Shown: one piece after another, positions 1 through 5,348 of the stretch
Layout of the letters: every line of letters begins with the position of its first letter
Position numbering within the stretch: the stretch's first letter is position 1
Assembly: GCA_018714405.1 (NCBI GenBank)
Contig: DVNM01000044.1
Span: forward strand, 1-5,350
Length of the DNA: 5,350 nt
Direction: 5' to 3'
DNA from: Scybalenecus merdavium
GTDB taxonomy: Bacteria; Bacillota; Clostridia; Oscillospirales; Acutalibacteraceae
Notes under the pieces: model-generated
What the model was told of the DNA's origin: nothing
Database searches by the model: none
What the model saw: only the letters and a program-made list of their open reading frames with translations
Made by a program: the position numbers and the translations under genes

Positions 1-90
1 GTGCAAGATGTTTTTCTGTTTGAGAAAAATAGCAGTCTGTTTTTCAAAATTTTTTCTACGCGCGGTCCAACCGGCTTTTTCGACAGTTTC

Positions 91-122
91 AAGGGACCGC
101 CGGGCAGCGGCGGTCCCTTTTT
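91..122 (+). terminator. Rho-independent terminator of an off-window plus-strand gene
   Basis: A perfect 12-bp G+C-rich stem (AAGGGACCGCCG at 91-102, CGGCGGTCCCTT at 108-119) with loop GGCAG runs into TTTTT (118-122). The T-tract is on the plus strand, so it most likely ends a gene whose coding part lies left of position 1. Read on the minus strand, the stem is followed by TTGAAAC, a poor U-tract, so it would be a weaker stop for the dinB operon transcript that arrives from the right. No convincing coding sequence is seen in 1-90, which is A/T-rich and contains runs of T. Confidence 0.85.
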
Positions 123-136
123 GCCTGGATACTGCT

Positions 137-367
137 TCAGCAGACGGCTTCTACAAACCATACGCCGTCGTCGTTGAACAGGTAGCTTTCCCGCCCGTCG
201 ATCAGGCAGGTGTAGCGGATGCCGGTGCCGCCGCTTCTCAGGCTGGCGGCGCGGCGCACATCGGTAATGTGGTAAACATCAAAGGTCTGGCCGTCCAGCC
301 AGATCTTTTTCGGCGTAATGCGGCCGTCCTTATCAAATACGGCGCTGACTTTTACAGTGATCTTCAT
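137..367 (-). CDS. Small protein of unknown function, co-transcribed with dinB
   Basis: This is a 76-aa soluble protein with no signal peptide or membrane segment. I do not recognise a named domain. The sequence looks like a compact beta-rich fold: alternating hydrophobic strands (ITVKVSAVF at 3-11), then KIWLDGQTFDVYHITDVR (21-38), a glycine turn (SGGTGIRY, 45-52) and SYLFNDDGVWFVE (61-73). From memory, small proteins of this pattern occur beside Y-family polymerase genes in clostridia, but this could not be checked. The ATG overlaps the dinB stop in an ATGA arrangement (364-367). It also has its own ribosome binding site, AAGGAG, about nine bases upstream inside the end of dinB. It is therefore translationally coupled to the polymerase and should fall under the same LexA-type control. 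An accessory role in lesion bypass is inference only. The gene is sound and the function is unknown. Confidence 0.8.
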   Translation of the reverse strand: MKITVKVSAVFDKDGRITPKKIWLDGQTFDVYHITDVRRAASLRSGGTGIRYTCLIDGRESYLFNDDGVWFVEAVC

Positions 368-1608
368 TCGCTTAAACTCCTTTTGTCAAAGTTGCAGGGT
401 ACGTCGGTTGCCTGCAGCGCGCCCAGGCGCTTGTCAAACAGGGTGGCTGCGCGCCGCACACACTGGCTGCCAAAGCGCTTTTTCAGTTCGTCCACCGTTG
501 TCTCCAGTTTTTCGGTGCGCTCGCTTTTCAATACTTCACCGACCAGGTCATACTGTAAAACGGCGTTTTTCTCTAAATCGGTCACACTGACGCCCAGACT
601 GCGCACCGGCGTGCCGTCAAAGCATTTTCCGATCAGGGCAAAGGCGCATTCGATCACGTCACGGCTCAGGCAGGTGGGGTGTTTCGTTTTCATCTGGCTG
701 CTGCAGGTGTGCAGCTCCTTGTCGCGCACACTGATGCTGACGGTCGAGCAGGTCAGCTTTTGTGCACGCAGCCTTGTGCAGACAGATTCACAAAGCTGTG
801 TTAGCACGATTTTCAGGTCGGTCACCGTGACCAGGTCGCGTGGGGTCGTGGTGCTGTTGCTGATGGATTTCGGCGGCGGCAGGTCGTCTTTATGGCGCAC
901 AGGCGTGTCGTCCAGTCCGTTGGCGAAGCGGTAAAGCATCAGCCCGTTTTTGCCGAGCAGGCGGCGCAAAAAGGCGGGGTCGCTCCCGGCCAGGTCACCA
1001 ATCTTAAAAATGCCGTAGGCGTTCAGCTTGGCTTCGGTCGCGCTGCCTACAAACAACAGCGCGCGCACCGGCAGCGGCCAGACGATGTTTTTATAATTTT
1101 CTTGGGAAATTTCGGTCAGTGCGTCTGGTTTTTTGTAATCGGAACCAAGCTTTGCAAATACTTTGTTGAAGCTTGCGCCGACGCTGACGGTGATGCCCAG
1201 TTCTTCTTTGACCAGTTCTTTGATCTCCAAACCGATATCACGCAGGCTGCTTTTTTCCATCGGGTCAAATTCCAGCCAGCACTCATCTAAACTGAACGGT
1301 TCCACAAAATCTGTGTAGCGGCGGTAGATCTCGCGCGTGCGTTTGGAGAATTTCGTGTAAAGCGCAAAGTTTGGCGGCACCACAACGAGTCCGCGGCATT
1401 TTTCACGCGCCTGCCAAAGCGGCTCGCCCGTCTGCACGCCGTATTTGGCCGCGATTTCATTTTTGGTCAGCACGATGCCGTGACGGTTTTCCTCACTGCC
1501 GCCGACGGCAACCGGTTTGTCGCGCAGTTCCGGGTGGTAAAGGCATTCGACCGATGCGTAGAACTTGTTGCAGTCAATGTGCAGTACTTTTCTGTTCGGC
1601 AGTTCCAT
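364..1608 (-). CDS. dinB: DNA polymerase IV (Y-family translesion polymerase)
   Basis: This error-prone polymerase copies past damaged template bases during the SOS response. The 414-aa product has the Y-family order. The palm begins with HIDCNKFYASVE (10-21), where D12 is a metal ligand, and the catalytic SLDECWLE lies at 106-113 with D108 and E109. VSVGASFNKVFAKLGSDYKKPD (141-162) follows, then a helix-hairpin-helix region (about 183-205) and the little-finger domain (about 245-350). QYDLV (352-356) sits where relatives carry a QLSLF-type sliding-clamp motif, so it may be a degenerate clamp binder. Asn14 replaces the second Asp of the usual DxD, which I recall as common in clostridial members. 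All three metal-binding acidic residues are kept. The start at 1608 has AGGTGA four bases upstream. A longer open frame to 1770 would translate the promoter and is rejected. The stop overlaps the next gene by ATGA. Length is normal for the family. Confidence 0.95.
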   Translation of the reverse strand: MELPNRKVLHIDCNKFYASVECLYHPELRDKPVAVGGSEENRHGIVLTKNEIAAKYGVQTGEPLWQAREKCRGLVVVPPNFALYTKFSKRTREIYRRYTDFVEPFSLDECWLEFDPMEKSSLRDIGLEIKELVKEELGITVSVGASFNKVFAKLGSDYKKPDALTEISQENYKNIVWPLPVRALLFVGSATEAKLNAYGIFKIGDLAGSDPAFLRRLLGKNGLMLYRFANGLDDTPVRHKDDLPPPKSISNSTTTPRDLVTVTDLKIVLTQLCESVCTRLRAQKLTCSTVSISVRDKELHTCSSQMKTKHPTCLSRDVIECAFALIGKCFDGTPVRSLGVSVTDLEKNAVLQYDLVGEVLKSERTEKLETTVDELKKRFGSQCVRRAATLFDKRLGALQATDVPCNFDKRSLSE

Positions 1609-1618
1609 GTGCTCACCT

Positions 1619-1632
1619 CGAACAAATGTTCT
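1619..1632 (-). promoter_or_regulatory. LexA (DinR) box over the dinB transcription start
   Basis: CGAACAAATGTTCT on the plus strand matches the Gram-positive LexA consensus CGAACRNRYGTTYC at 13 of 14 positions, with only the last base differing. GAACA and TGTTC form a perfect inverted repeat around two central bases. It starts six bases downstream of the dinB -10 box, covers the expected start of transcription near 1632, and abuts the ribosome binding site. A bound repressor there would block initiation. It is 167 bp from the mazF start, so control of mazF by this site is not implied. Confidence 0.85.
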
Positions 1633-1638
1633 ATAAAT

Positions 1639-1667
1639 AGTATAAAACCGGACCGCGCAAAAGTCAA
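1639..1667 (-). promoter_or_regulatory. Sigma-A type promoter of dinB
   Basis: On the minus strand, -35 TTGACT (1667-1662) and -10 TATACT (1644-1639) are separated by exactly 17 bp, each one base from consensus. The predicted start near 1632 leaves a leader of about 25 bases before the ATG at 1608. The LexA box sits directly downstream. Confidence 0.85.
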
Positions 1668-1799
1668 CAGGAAATATGTGACATCTTTTCATAAAGCAAA
1701 ACGATTGCGGCAGAATAGAATAAAAAAGGACGTTTAAAATTTTACTTTTCCGGCAACAATAAAAATGCAAGAAATTCCTGTTTGTTGAGGGTGATTCAA

Positions 1800-2138
1800 A
1801 TGATTAAACGAGGCGAGATCTACTATGCGGATTTAAGTCCCGTGGTAGGCTCAGAGCAGGGCGGTATCCGGCCGGTTCTGATCGTGCAAAATGATGTGGG
1901 CAACAAATTTTCCCCAACGGTGATCGCCGCAGCGATCACCAGCCAGACCGACAAAAACAATCTGCCTACGCATATTCAGATCAATGCGCACGACTGCGGT
2001 TTGGCAAAGGACAGTGTAGTGCTTCTCGAACAGGTCAGAACGATTGATAAAAAACGCCTGAAGGAAAAAATGGGCGCGCTCGACACCGGCGACATGGGCA
2101 AGGTGAACCACGCGCTTTCCGTCAGCTTTGGCTTATGA
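1800..2138 (+). CDS. mazF: MazF/PemK-family endoribonuclease toxin (EndoA-like)
   Basis: This 112-aa cytoplasmic endoribonuclease closely resembles Bacillus subtilis EndoA (NdoA), which cuts mRNA at UACAU. The near-identical stretches are IKRGEIYYADLSPVVGSEQGG (2-22), RPVLIVQND (24-32), NKFSPTVIAAAIT (35-47) and DSVVLLEQVRTIDKKRL (71-87). The catalytic pair known from EndoA (R25, T48) corresponds to R24 and T47 here, so the enzyme should be active. The start at 1800 is chosen because GAGGGTGA lies just upstream and the product then begins like the family. A TTG six codons earlier would overlap that site. MazF toxins normally follow a small MazE/EndoAI antitoxin gene. Here the upstream neighbour is the divergent dinB, with 191 bp between starts and no small gene between. 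A strong terminator follows 20 bp after the stop, so the gene is monocistronic. No convincing promoter could be assigned. Confidence 0.95.
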   Translation: MIKRGEIYYADLSPVVGSEQGGIRPVLIVQNDVGNKFSPTVIAAAITSQTDKNNLPTHIQINAHDCGLAKDSVVLLEQVRTIDKKRLKEKMGALDTGDMGKVNHALSVSFGL

Positions 2139-2158
2139 TACCGCAATTTTGTTTTTGG

Positions 2159-2190
2159 GGCCGTCTGCTTTTCAAGCGGGCGGTCTTTTT
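2159..2190 (+). terminator. Rho-independent terminator after mazF
   Basis: A 12-bp stem pairs GGCCGTCTGCTT (2159-2170) with AAGCGGGCGGTC (2174-2185), including three G-U pairs. It has a TTC loop and is followed by TTTTT (2186-2190). It starts 20 bp after the mazF stop and isolates mazF from the operon downstream. Confidence 0.88.
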
Positions 2191-2192
2191 CA

Positions 2193-2223
2193 GGCGGCTG
2201 GCTTTTGCCGCTCTTTTGTTTTT
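2193..2223 (+). terminator. Possible second, weaker terminator after mazF
   Basis: GGCGGC (2193-2198) can pair with GCCGCT (2207-2212) around an 8-base loop, with one G-U pair, and is followed by CTTTTGTTTTT. The stem is short. It may act as a backup to the terminator just before it, or be incidental. Confidence 0.4.
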
Positions 2224-2253
2224 GCGCCCCTTACATCTGAGCAAAAAAACAGA

Positions 2254-2282
2254 TTGACAAACATTTCGCTTACCGATATGAT
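2254..2282 (+). promoter_or_regulatory. Sigma-A type promoter of the DUF4838-yhcH operon
   Basis: A perfect -35 TTGACA (2254-2259) is separated by 17 bp from TATGAT (2277-2282), one base from the -10 consensus. The predicted start near 2289 gives a leader of about 40 bases before the ATG at 2330. Such a strong core promoter suggests that expression is held down by a repressor rather than limited by the promoter itself. Confidence 0.85.
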
Positions 2283-2318
2283 AAAGGTAGCAAGATTTAT
2301 CTACATGTTATAAGCGAA
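2265..2318. repeat. Inverted repeat spanning promoter and leader, possible operator
   Basis: TTCGCTTA (2265-2272) and TAAGCGAA (2311-2318) are perfect 8-base inverted arms, 46 bp apart centre to centre. The left arm lies inside the promoter spacer, and the right arm lies directly before the ribosome binding site GGAGG (2320-2324). The left arm is upstream of the predicted transcript start, so the pair is unlikely to act as an RNA hairpin. Paired repressor half-sites are possible, and so is chance. Confidence 0.35.
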
Positions 2319-2329
2319 TGGAGGTTGTC

Positions 2330-4297
2330 ATGAAACAGAAAATGCTTGCCCTTTTCCTGGGACTCGTTTTGGGGCTGACCGGTGTGCCCGTGTCTGCACT
2401 GGCTGCGCAAAGTGGGCAGATGTCTTCCGAAACGCTGAAGATTTCTGATTATTTGGACTCGTACGATGAAAGCGCGCAGCGCGCTGCTTTTGCGCAGGAA
2501 AAAGCGCTTTGCCTGGCGCAAAACGGCGACAGCCGTTACAGTATCCTGGTCCCTTCGTCGTCATCGGCGCAGGTCAAGGAATTGGCGCAGAGCTTTAGCG
2601 ACTATCTGAATAAAATCATCGGTTCGTACGGCGCATTCCCGGTCGTGCAGGACAGCGGCCCGGTTTCAGAACCGTTTATTTCACTCGGTGCGACCGCCGC
2701 TGCGGCGGATGTAGATATGTCTGCGCTGCGGGACGACGGCTACCTGGTGCGCTCGGCCGGTGAAAACATTTTTATCCGCACGCTCGATGACGCCAGCCTT
2801 TCCAATGGCGTTTACGGCTTTTTGGAGGATGTGCTGCAGTGTATGTTCGTGCGTGAGGATTACGACTATGTGCCGTCTTTCCCAACCATCTATCTGGACG
2901 AACTCAATTTGGTCAGCAACCCGGATTTTGCATGGCGCAAGGTTTTTCAATACGAAGTGGCGCAAAACGGCTGGTATAAAAAGCTGAAAAATAACGGCGC
3001 TGTGGCAGACGATATTGAACAAAACGCCGGCTGGGGCACCTGGTGCCACAGTGTGTTTACGTTTGTGGACCCTGAAATTTATGCCGAGTCACACCCGGAA
3101 TACTTTGTGTTTGATGAAAACGGCGAACCGGTGCAGCTTTGCCTGTCTAACCCCGATGTTTACCCGATCATCGAAGCCAAAATGGCCGAACTGATGGCCG
3201 AACAGCCGGACAAAACATATTGGGATTTCAGTATTAATGACAACTGGAGTTACTGCACCTGTGCGGATTGTGCCAAAGTGCTGGAGGAGACGGGCTCCAT
3301 GATGGGCACGATGCTGCCTGTCATCAATAAGCTTGCGCAGAAGTTCCCGGACAAAATTATTTCCACTTTGGCCTACGCTTCCAACGAAACGCCCCCCAAA
3401 GGCATGACCTGCGAAGAAAATGTCAATATCGTGTTAGCGCCCATCGAGTCCGGCCAGCTTTACAGTTACCGCTTCGGCGGCAGCGAAAAGGCTGCGCGCA
3501 CAAAAGAGCGCATCGAAGCGTGGGGAAAAATCAGCAGCAGTCTGCTGATCTGGGATTATGTAGTTGATTTTAAGCACCTGCTTTTGCCTTACCCGAATTT
3601 TGATGTGCAAAAGGATAATCACGAGCTTTATATCGAAAACAATGTGAAAGCCGTGTTCCACCAGGGCAGCCGTGAGAAAAACGACGAAATGGCCCGTCTG
3701 CGCGCCTATGTCCTGTCGCGCCAGATGTGGGACAACAGCATAAACGTCAGCGAAGTGATCGCCAAATATCTGACAGTCACTTACGGCGCTGCCGCGCCGC
3801 AGGTTGCCGCGTATATGGACACGATGAATGCCAATTTAAAGGCGGATGCCGAGGATCTGGACCTTTACGACACGGCGGCCATGCACAGCGGCGATTATCT
3901 CTCTGCCGCGAATAACGATACATATTTGCAGCTCATCAATACGGCACTGGAAAATGTGCAGGATGCGCGCATCACCGGCTATCTGGAAGAGATCAAGCTG
4001 AACGTTCTTTATGCCATTATGCAGGAGGATAATCTGTATTATTTCAGAAAGAAGAATGCTTTTGCCGAATTCCAGACGCTTCTGGCGCGGCACGATATAG
4101 AGCAGCCGCACGAGGTCGGCGTGACGATGGAGGAATTCCTGTCTGCGGAATATCCGGCTGTTCTGCGCACGGTGGCGCTGAAGATCACGGCCTGTGTGGC
4201 CTCACCGGTGGCGGCCGCCGCGATGGCAGCCGGTATTGTACTGGCTGTTAAAAAACGCAAAAAAAGTAAAATGGTGCAAGCGCACGAAGAAGTTTAG
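2330..4297 (+). CDS. Secreted, membrane-anchored DUF4838 protein, glycosidase-like
   Basis: The 655-aa product is exported and anchored. It has a Sec signal peptide (MKQK, hydrophobic 5-24, AxA-type site SALA before A26), a large outer domain, and a C-terminal membrane helix (about 616-640) followed by KKRKKSK, which keeps the tail inside. Residues 70-195 resemble the accessory domain before the barrel in GH20/GH67-type enzymes. Residues 200-470 resemble DUF4838: FAWRKVFQYEVA (200-211), SHPEYFVFDENGEPVQLCLSNPD (254-276), and WDFSINDNWSYCTCADC (298-314) with a CxCxxC motif (C309, C311, C314). DUF4838 is, to my knowledge, related to TIM-barrel glycosidases, but its substrate is unsettled. Recognition is by motif memory, not a search. 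The start at 2330 has GGAGG five bases upstream, and an ATG at 2318 precedes that site. The gap to the YhcH-family gene is 20 bp, indicating an operon. No LPXTG sorting signal is present. Confidence 0.85.
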   Translation: MKQKMLALFLGLVLGLTGVPVSALAAQSGQMSSETLKISDYLDSYDESAQRAAFAQEKALCLAQNGDSRYSILVPSSSSAQVKELAQSFSDYLNKIIGSYGAFPVVQDSGPVSEPFISLGATAAAADVDMSALRDDGYLVRSAGENIFIRTLDDASLSNGVYGFLEDVLQCMFVREDYDYVPSFPTIYLDELNLVSNPDFAWRKVFQYEVAQNGWYKKLKNNGAVADDIEQNAGWGTWCHSVFTFVDPEIYAESHPEYFVFDENGEPVQLCLSNPDVYPIIEAKMAELMAEQPDKTYWDFSINDNWSYCTCADCAKVLEETGSMMGTMLPVINKLAQKFPDKIISTLAYASNETPPKGMTCEENVNIVLAPIESGQLYSYRFGGSEKAARTKERIEAWGKISSSLLIWDYVVDFKHLLLPYPNFDVQKDNHELYIENNVKAVFHQGSREKNDEMARLRAYVLSRQMWDNSINVSEVIAKYLTVTYGAAAPQVAAYMDTMNANLKADAEDLDLYDTAAMHSGDYLSAANNDTYLQLINTALENVQDARITGYLEEIKLNVLYAIMQEDNLYYFRKKNAFAEFQTLLARHDIEQPHEVGVTMEEFLSAEYPAVLRTVALKITACVASPVAAAAMAAGIVLAVKKRKKSKMVQAHEEV

Positions 4298-4317
4298 GCC
4301 CACCAGGAGGAAGCGCA

Positions 4318-4782
4318 ATGATCTTTGATAAAATGGAAAACATTTCGGCGCATTTTGACGAGGTGCCGCTTTTAAAGCAGGTGGCCGCGTTTATGAAAGA
4401 ATTTGAAGCAAAAGACCTGCCGGACGGTCAGTATACGATTGACGGTGCGCGTGTTTTTGCCAATATCCAGTCTTACCGCACACAGCCGCAGACAGCGGAA
4501 AACCATTTTGAGGCGCACAAAAAGTATATGGATGTGCAGTACATCGTGCGCGGCGTGGAAAAGATCCGCTGGGCCAGGCTCGACCGGGTCACCATGGTGG
4601 AAGAACGGTATTCCTCCGGCGGTGACATCGCGTTTTATGACGGCGACGCGATGTTGGATTTTACTTTGACAGCCGGCACATTTTTGCTGCTTGCGCCGCA
4701 GGATGCGCATATGCCCGGTCTCAGCGCCGAAAAGGACGTAAACGTGCGTAAAATCGTTTTTAAAATTCAGGTGGATGCCTAA
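4318..4782 (+). CDS. YhcH/YjgK/YiaL (EbgC/TabA) family protein, probable sugar anomerase
   Basis: The 154-aa protein belongs to the DUF386 cupin-like family, whose members include EbgC, TabA, HI0227 and E. coli YhcH (NanQ, an N-acetylneuraminate anomerase). The family signature is clear: NHFEAHKKYMDVQYI (62-76), giving E65, H67, D72 and Q74, then GDIAFYDGD (102-110), FLLLAPQDAHMPGL (122-135) with H131, and the terminal VRKIVFKI (143-150). The Glu/His residues are the usual metal ligands of the fold. Length is normal, and no signal peptide is present, so it acts in the cytoplasm. AGGAGG (4305-4310) lies seven bases before the ATG. It starts 20 bp after the DUF4838 gene, fitting a pathway in which a sugar freed outside is imported and its anomers are interconverted. 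The exact sugar cannot be read from the sequence. Confidence 0.93.
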   Translation: MIFDKMENISAHFDEVPLLKQVAAFMKEFEAKDLPDGQYTIDGARVFANIQSYRTQPQTAENHFEAHKKYMDVQYIVRGVEKIRWARLDRVTMVEERYSSGGDIAFYDGDAMLDFTLTAGTFLLLAPQDAHMPGLSAEKDVNVRKIVFKIQVDA

Positions 4783-4827
4783 ACGCCACCAACGTGTTGT
4801 AAAGGCTTTGCCGGAAAGGAGATTATT

Positions 4828-5178
4828 ATGTTATTCGTGGAATATCCAAAATGTTCTACCTGCCAGAAGGCCAGAAAATGGCTGGAGGAAAACGGCTTTT
4901 CGTTTGAAAGCCGCAACATTAAAACCGAAAACCCCACTTATGAGGAACTGAAAGCCTGGCACGCCAAAAGCGGCCTGCCGCTGAAAAAGTTTTTCAATAC
5001 GAGCGGCATGCTTTACAAGTCGATGCAGCTAAAGGATAAGCTGCTCCAGATGGACGAAGACGCGCAGCTGCAGCTGCTTGCCGGCGACGGCATGCTGGTC
5101 AAAAGGCCGATCGTTATAGACGGTGAAACGGTTTTGGTGGGCTTTCGTGAGAAGGAATGGGCACAGCGCCTAAAGTAA
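4828..5178 (+). CDS. Spx/ArsC-family thioredoxin-fold protein (arsenate reductase-like)
   Basis: The 116-aa cytoplasmic protein has the ArsC/Spx fold. It begins with FVEYPKCSTCQKARKWLEENG (3-23), which carries a CxxC redox pair (C9, C12). SFESRNIKTENPTYEELKAWH (25-45) follows, then FFNTSGMLYK (55-64), and RPIVIDGETVLVGF (93-106) with the Arg-Pro of the active-site face. This pattern fits the YusI/YffB-type branch often annotated as an arsenate reductase family protein. Spx itself (RNA polymerase-binding regulator) shares the CxxC, so a regulatory role cannot be excluded. No ars genes are nearby, which argues against dedicated arsenate resistance. AAGGAG (4816-4821) lies six bases before the ATG. 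The 45-bp gap from the YhcH-family gene holds no terminator, so it is probably the last gene of the operon. A hairpin follows 11 bp after the stop. Confidence 0.92.
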   Translation: MLFVEYPKCSTCQKARKWLEENGFSFESRNIKTENPTYEELKAWHAKSGLPLKKFFNTSGMLYKSMQLKDKLLQMDEDAQLQLLAGDGMLVKRPIVIDGETVLVGFREKEWAQRLK

Positions 5179-5188
5179 ATAAAACAAA

Positions 5189-5216
5189 AAACGGAGGATC
5201 GTCAGATCCTCCGTTT
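5189..5216. terminator. Hairpin terminator, best U-tract on the minus strand
   Basis: A perfect 12-bp stem pairs AAACGGAGGATC (5189-5200) with GATCCTCCGTTT (5205-5216), loop GTCA. On the minus strand it runs into TTTTTTGTTTTATTT, a strong intrinsic terminator. On the plus strand only TTT followed by GAGAC is available. It probably serves both directions: it ends the ArsC-like operon from the left and stops any transcript arriving from the right. Confidence 0.8.
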
Positions 5217-5237
5217 GAGACTAGTGCTTTAGCAAGA

Positions 5238-5262
5238 GAGCGCCGACCAATGGTCGGCGCTC
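5238..5262. repeat. Perfect 11-bp palindrome hairpin
   Basis: GAGCGCCGACC (5238-5248) and GGTCGGCGCTC (5252-5262) pair perfectly around AAT. No T-tract follows on either strand (CAAAAG on the plus strand, TCTTG on the minus strand), so it is not a standard terminator. The stem is very stable and no coding sequence explains it. Confidence 0.75.
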
Positions 5263-5267
5263 AAAAG

Positions 5268-5286
5268 CCGCCCGCTATGCGGGTGG
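5268..5286 (-). terminator. Hairpin with short T-run, possible minus-strand terminator
   Basis: CCGCCCGC (5268-5275) pairs with GCGGGTGG (5279-5286) around TAT, with one G-T pair in plus-strand terms. Read on the minus strand, it is followed by CTTTTG and comes directly after a TAA (5291-5289) that closes an open frame. This layout is typical of an intrinsic terminator after a stop codon. The T-run is short, so strength is uncertain. Confidence 0.45.
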
Positions 5287-5288
5287 GG

Positions 5289-5348
5289 TTAAAGCTTAAG
5301 CAAAGAAACATCCTTTCTGATATAATGGTGAATGTTCAAGCCACCAAC
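5289..5348 (-). CDS. Possible C-terminal end of a minus-strand gene running off the window
   Basis: From the window edge a minus-strand frame stays open for 19 codons (ending HHYIRKDVSLLKL) to TAA at 5291-5289, followed at once by hairpins suited to ending a minus-strand transcript. The codons are less G/C-rich at third positions than in the neighbouring genes, and arginine is AGA rather than CGC. A second minus frame is also open here, ending at 5297, and a promoter-like box lies on the other strand, so the stretch may be non-coding. No family can be assigned. Confidence 0.25.
   Translation of the reverse strand, partial: VGGLNIHHYIRKDVSLLKL
5318..5326 (+). promoter_or_regulatory. Extended -10 promoter element pointing out of the window
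   Basis: TGATATAAT is a perfect extended -10 (TGn plus TATAAT). No good -35 lies 16-18 bp upstream (AAGCAA at 17 bp), but extended -10 promoters can work without one. Transcription would start near 5333 and leave the window. If the minus-strand frame over the same bases is a real gene, this box is coincidental. Confidence 0.4.

Larger units (their letters stand above)
5226..5295. other. Possible branched structure enclosing two hairpins
   Basis: GCTTTAGC (5226-5233) can pair with GTTAAAGC (5288-5295; seven Watson-Crick pairs and one G-U if read as plus-strand RNA), enclosing the hairpins at 5238-5262 and 5268-5286 as a three-way junction. An alternative closing uses TGCTTTAGC (5225-5233) with GCTTAAGCA (5294-5302) with one mismatch. 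It could be a structured RNA, a palindromic intergenic repeat or a mobile-element end. Chance pairing of the short outer stem is possible. Confidence 0.35.

Noticed and set aside
62..100. GCGGTCC (62-68) able to pair with GGACCGC (94-100), as an antiterminator
   Set aside because: It gives only 7 bp against a 12-bp terminator stem, and no leader gene or ligand-binding structure is visible.
1..177. Frame open from the left edge on the plus strand, as the end of an upstream gene
   Set aside because: It runs straight through the terminator hairpin and T-tract, so it is better explained as non-coding.
8..934. Long plus-strand open frame of 308 codons
   Set aside because: It lies mostly antisense to dinB, runs through the terminator at 91-122 and the 76-aa gene, has no ribosome binding site and resembles no protein family.
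1609..1770. 54-codon upstream extension of dinB
   Set aside because: It would translate the -35, -10, LexA box and ribosome binding site. The family N-terminus and AGGTGA support the start at 1608.
1782..1799. TTG start six codons upstream for mazF
   Set aside because: GAGGGTGA is positioned for the ATG at 1800, and EndoA homologues begin at the equivalent residue.
1609..1799. Search for a MazE-like antitoxin gene before mazF
   Set aside because: The interval is taken up by the dinB promoter and holds no start with a ribosome binding site and an open frame long enough for an antitoxin.
2128..2313. 61-codon plus-strand open frame after mazF, considered as an antitoxin
   Set aside because: It overlaps the mazF end, spans the terminator and the next promoter, and has no ribosome binding site.
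2681..3049. 122-codon minus-strand open frame within the DUF4838 gene
   Set aside because: It is a shadow of a well-supported coding frame, with no start signal or family resemblance.
4372..4710. 112-codon minus-strand open frame within the YhcH-family gene
   Set aside because: It is fully antisense to a clear family member and has no supporting signals.
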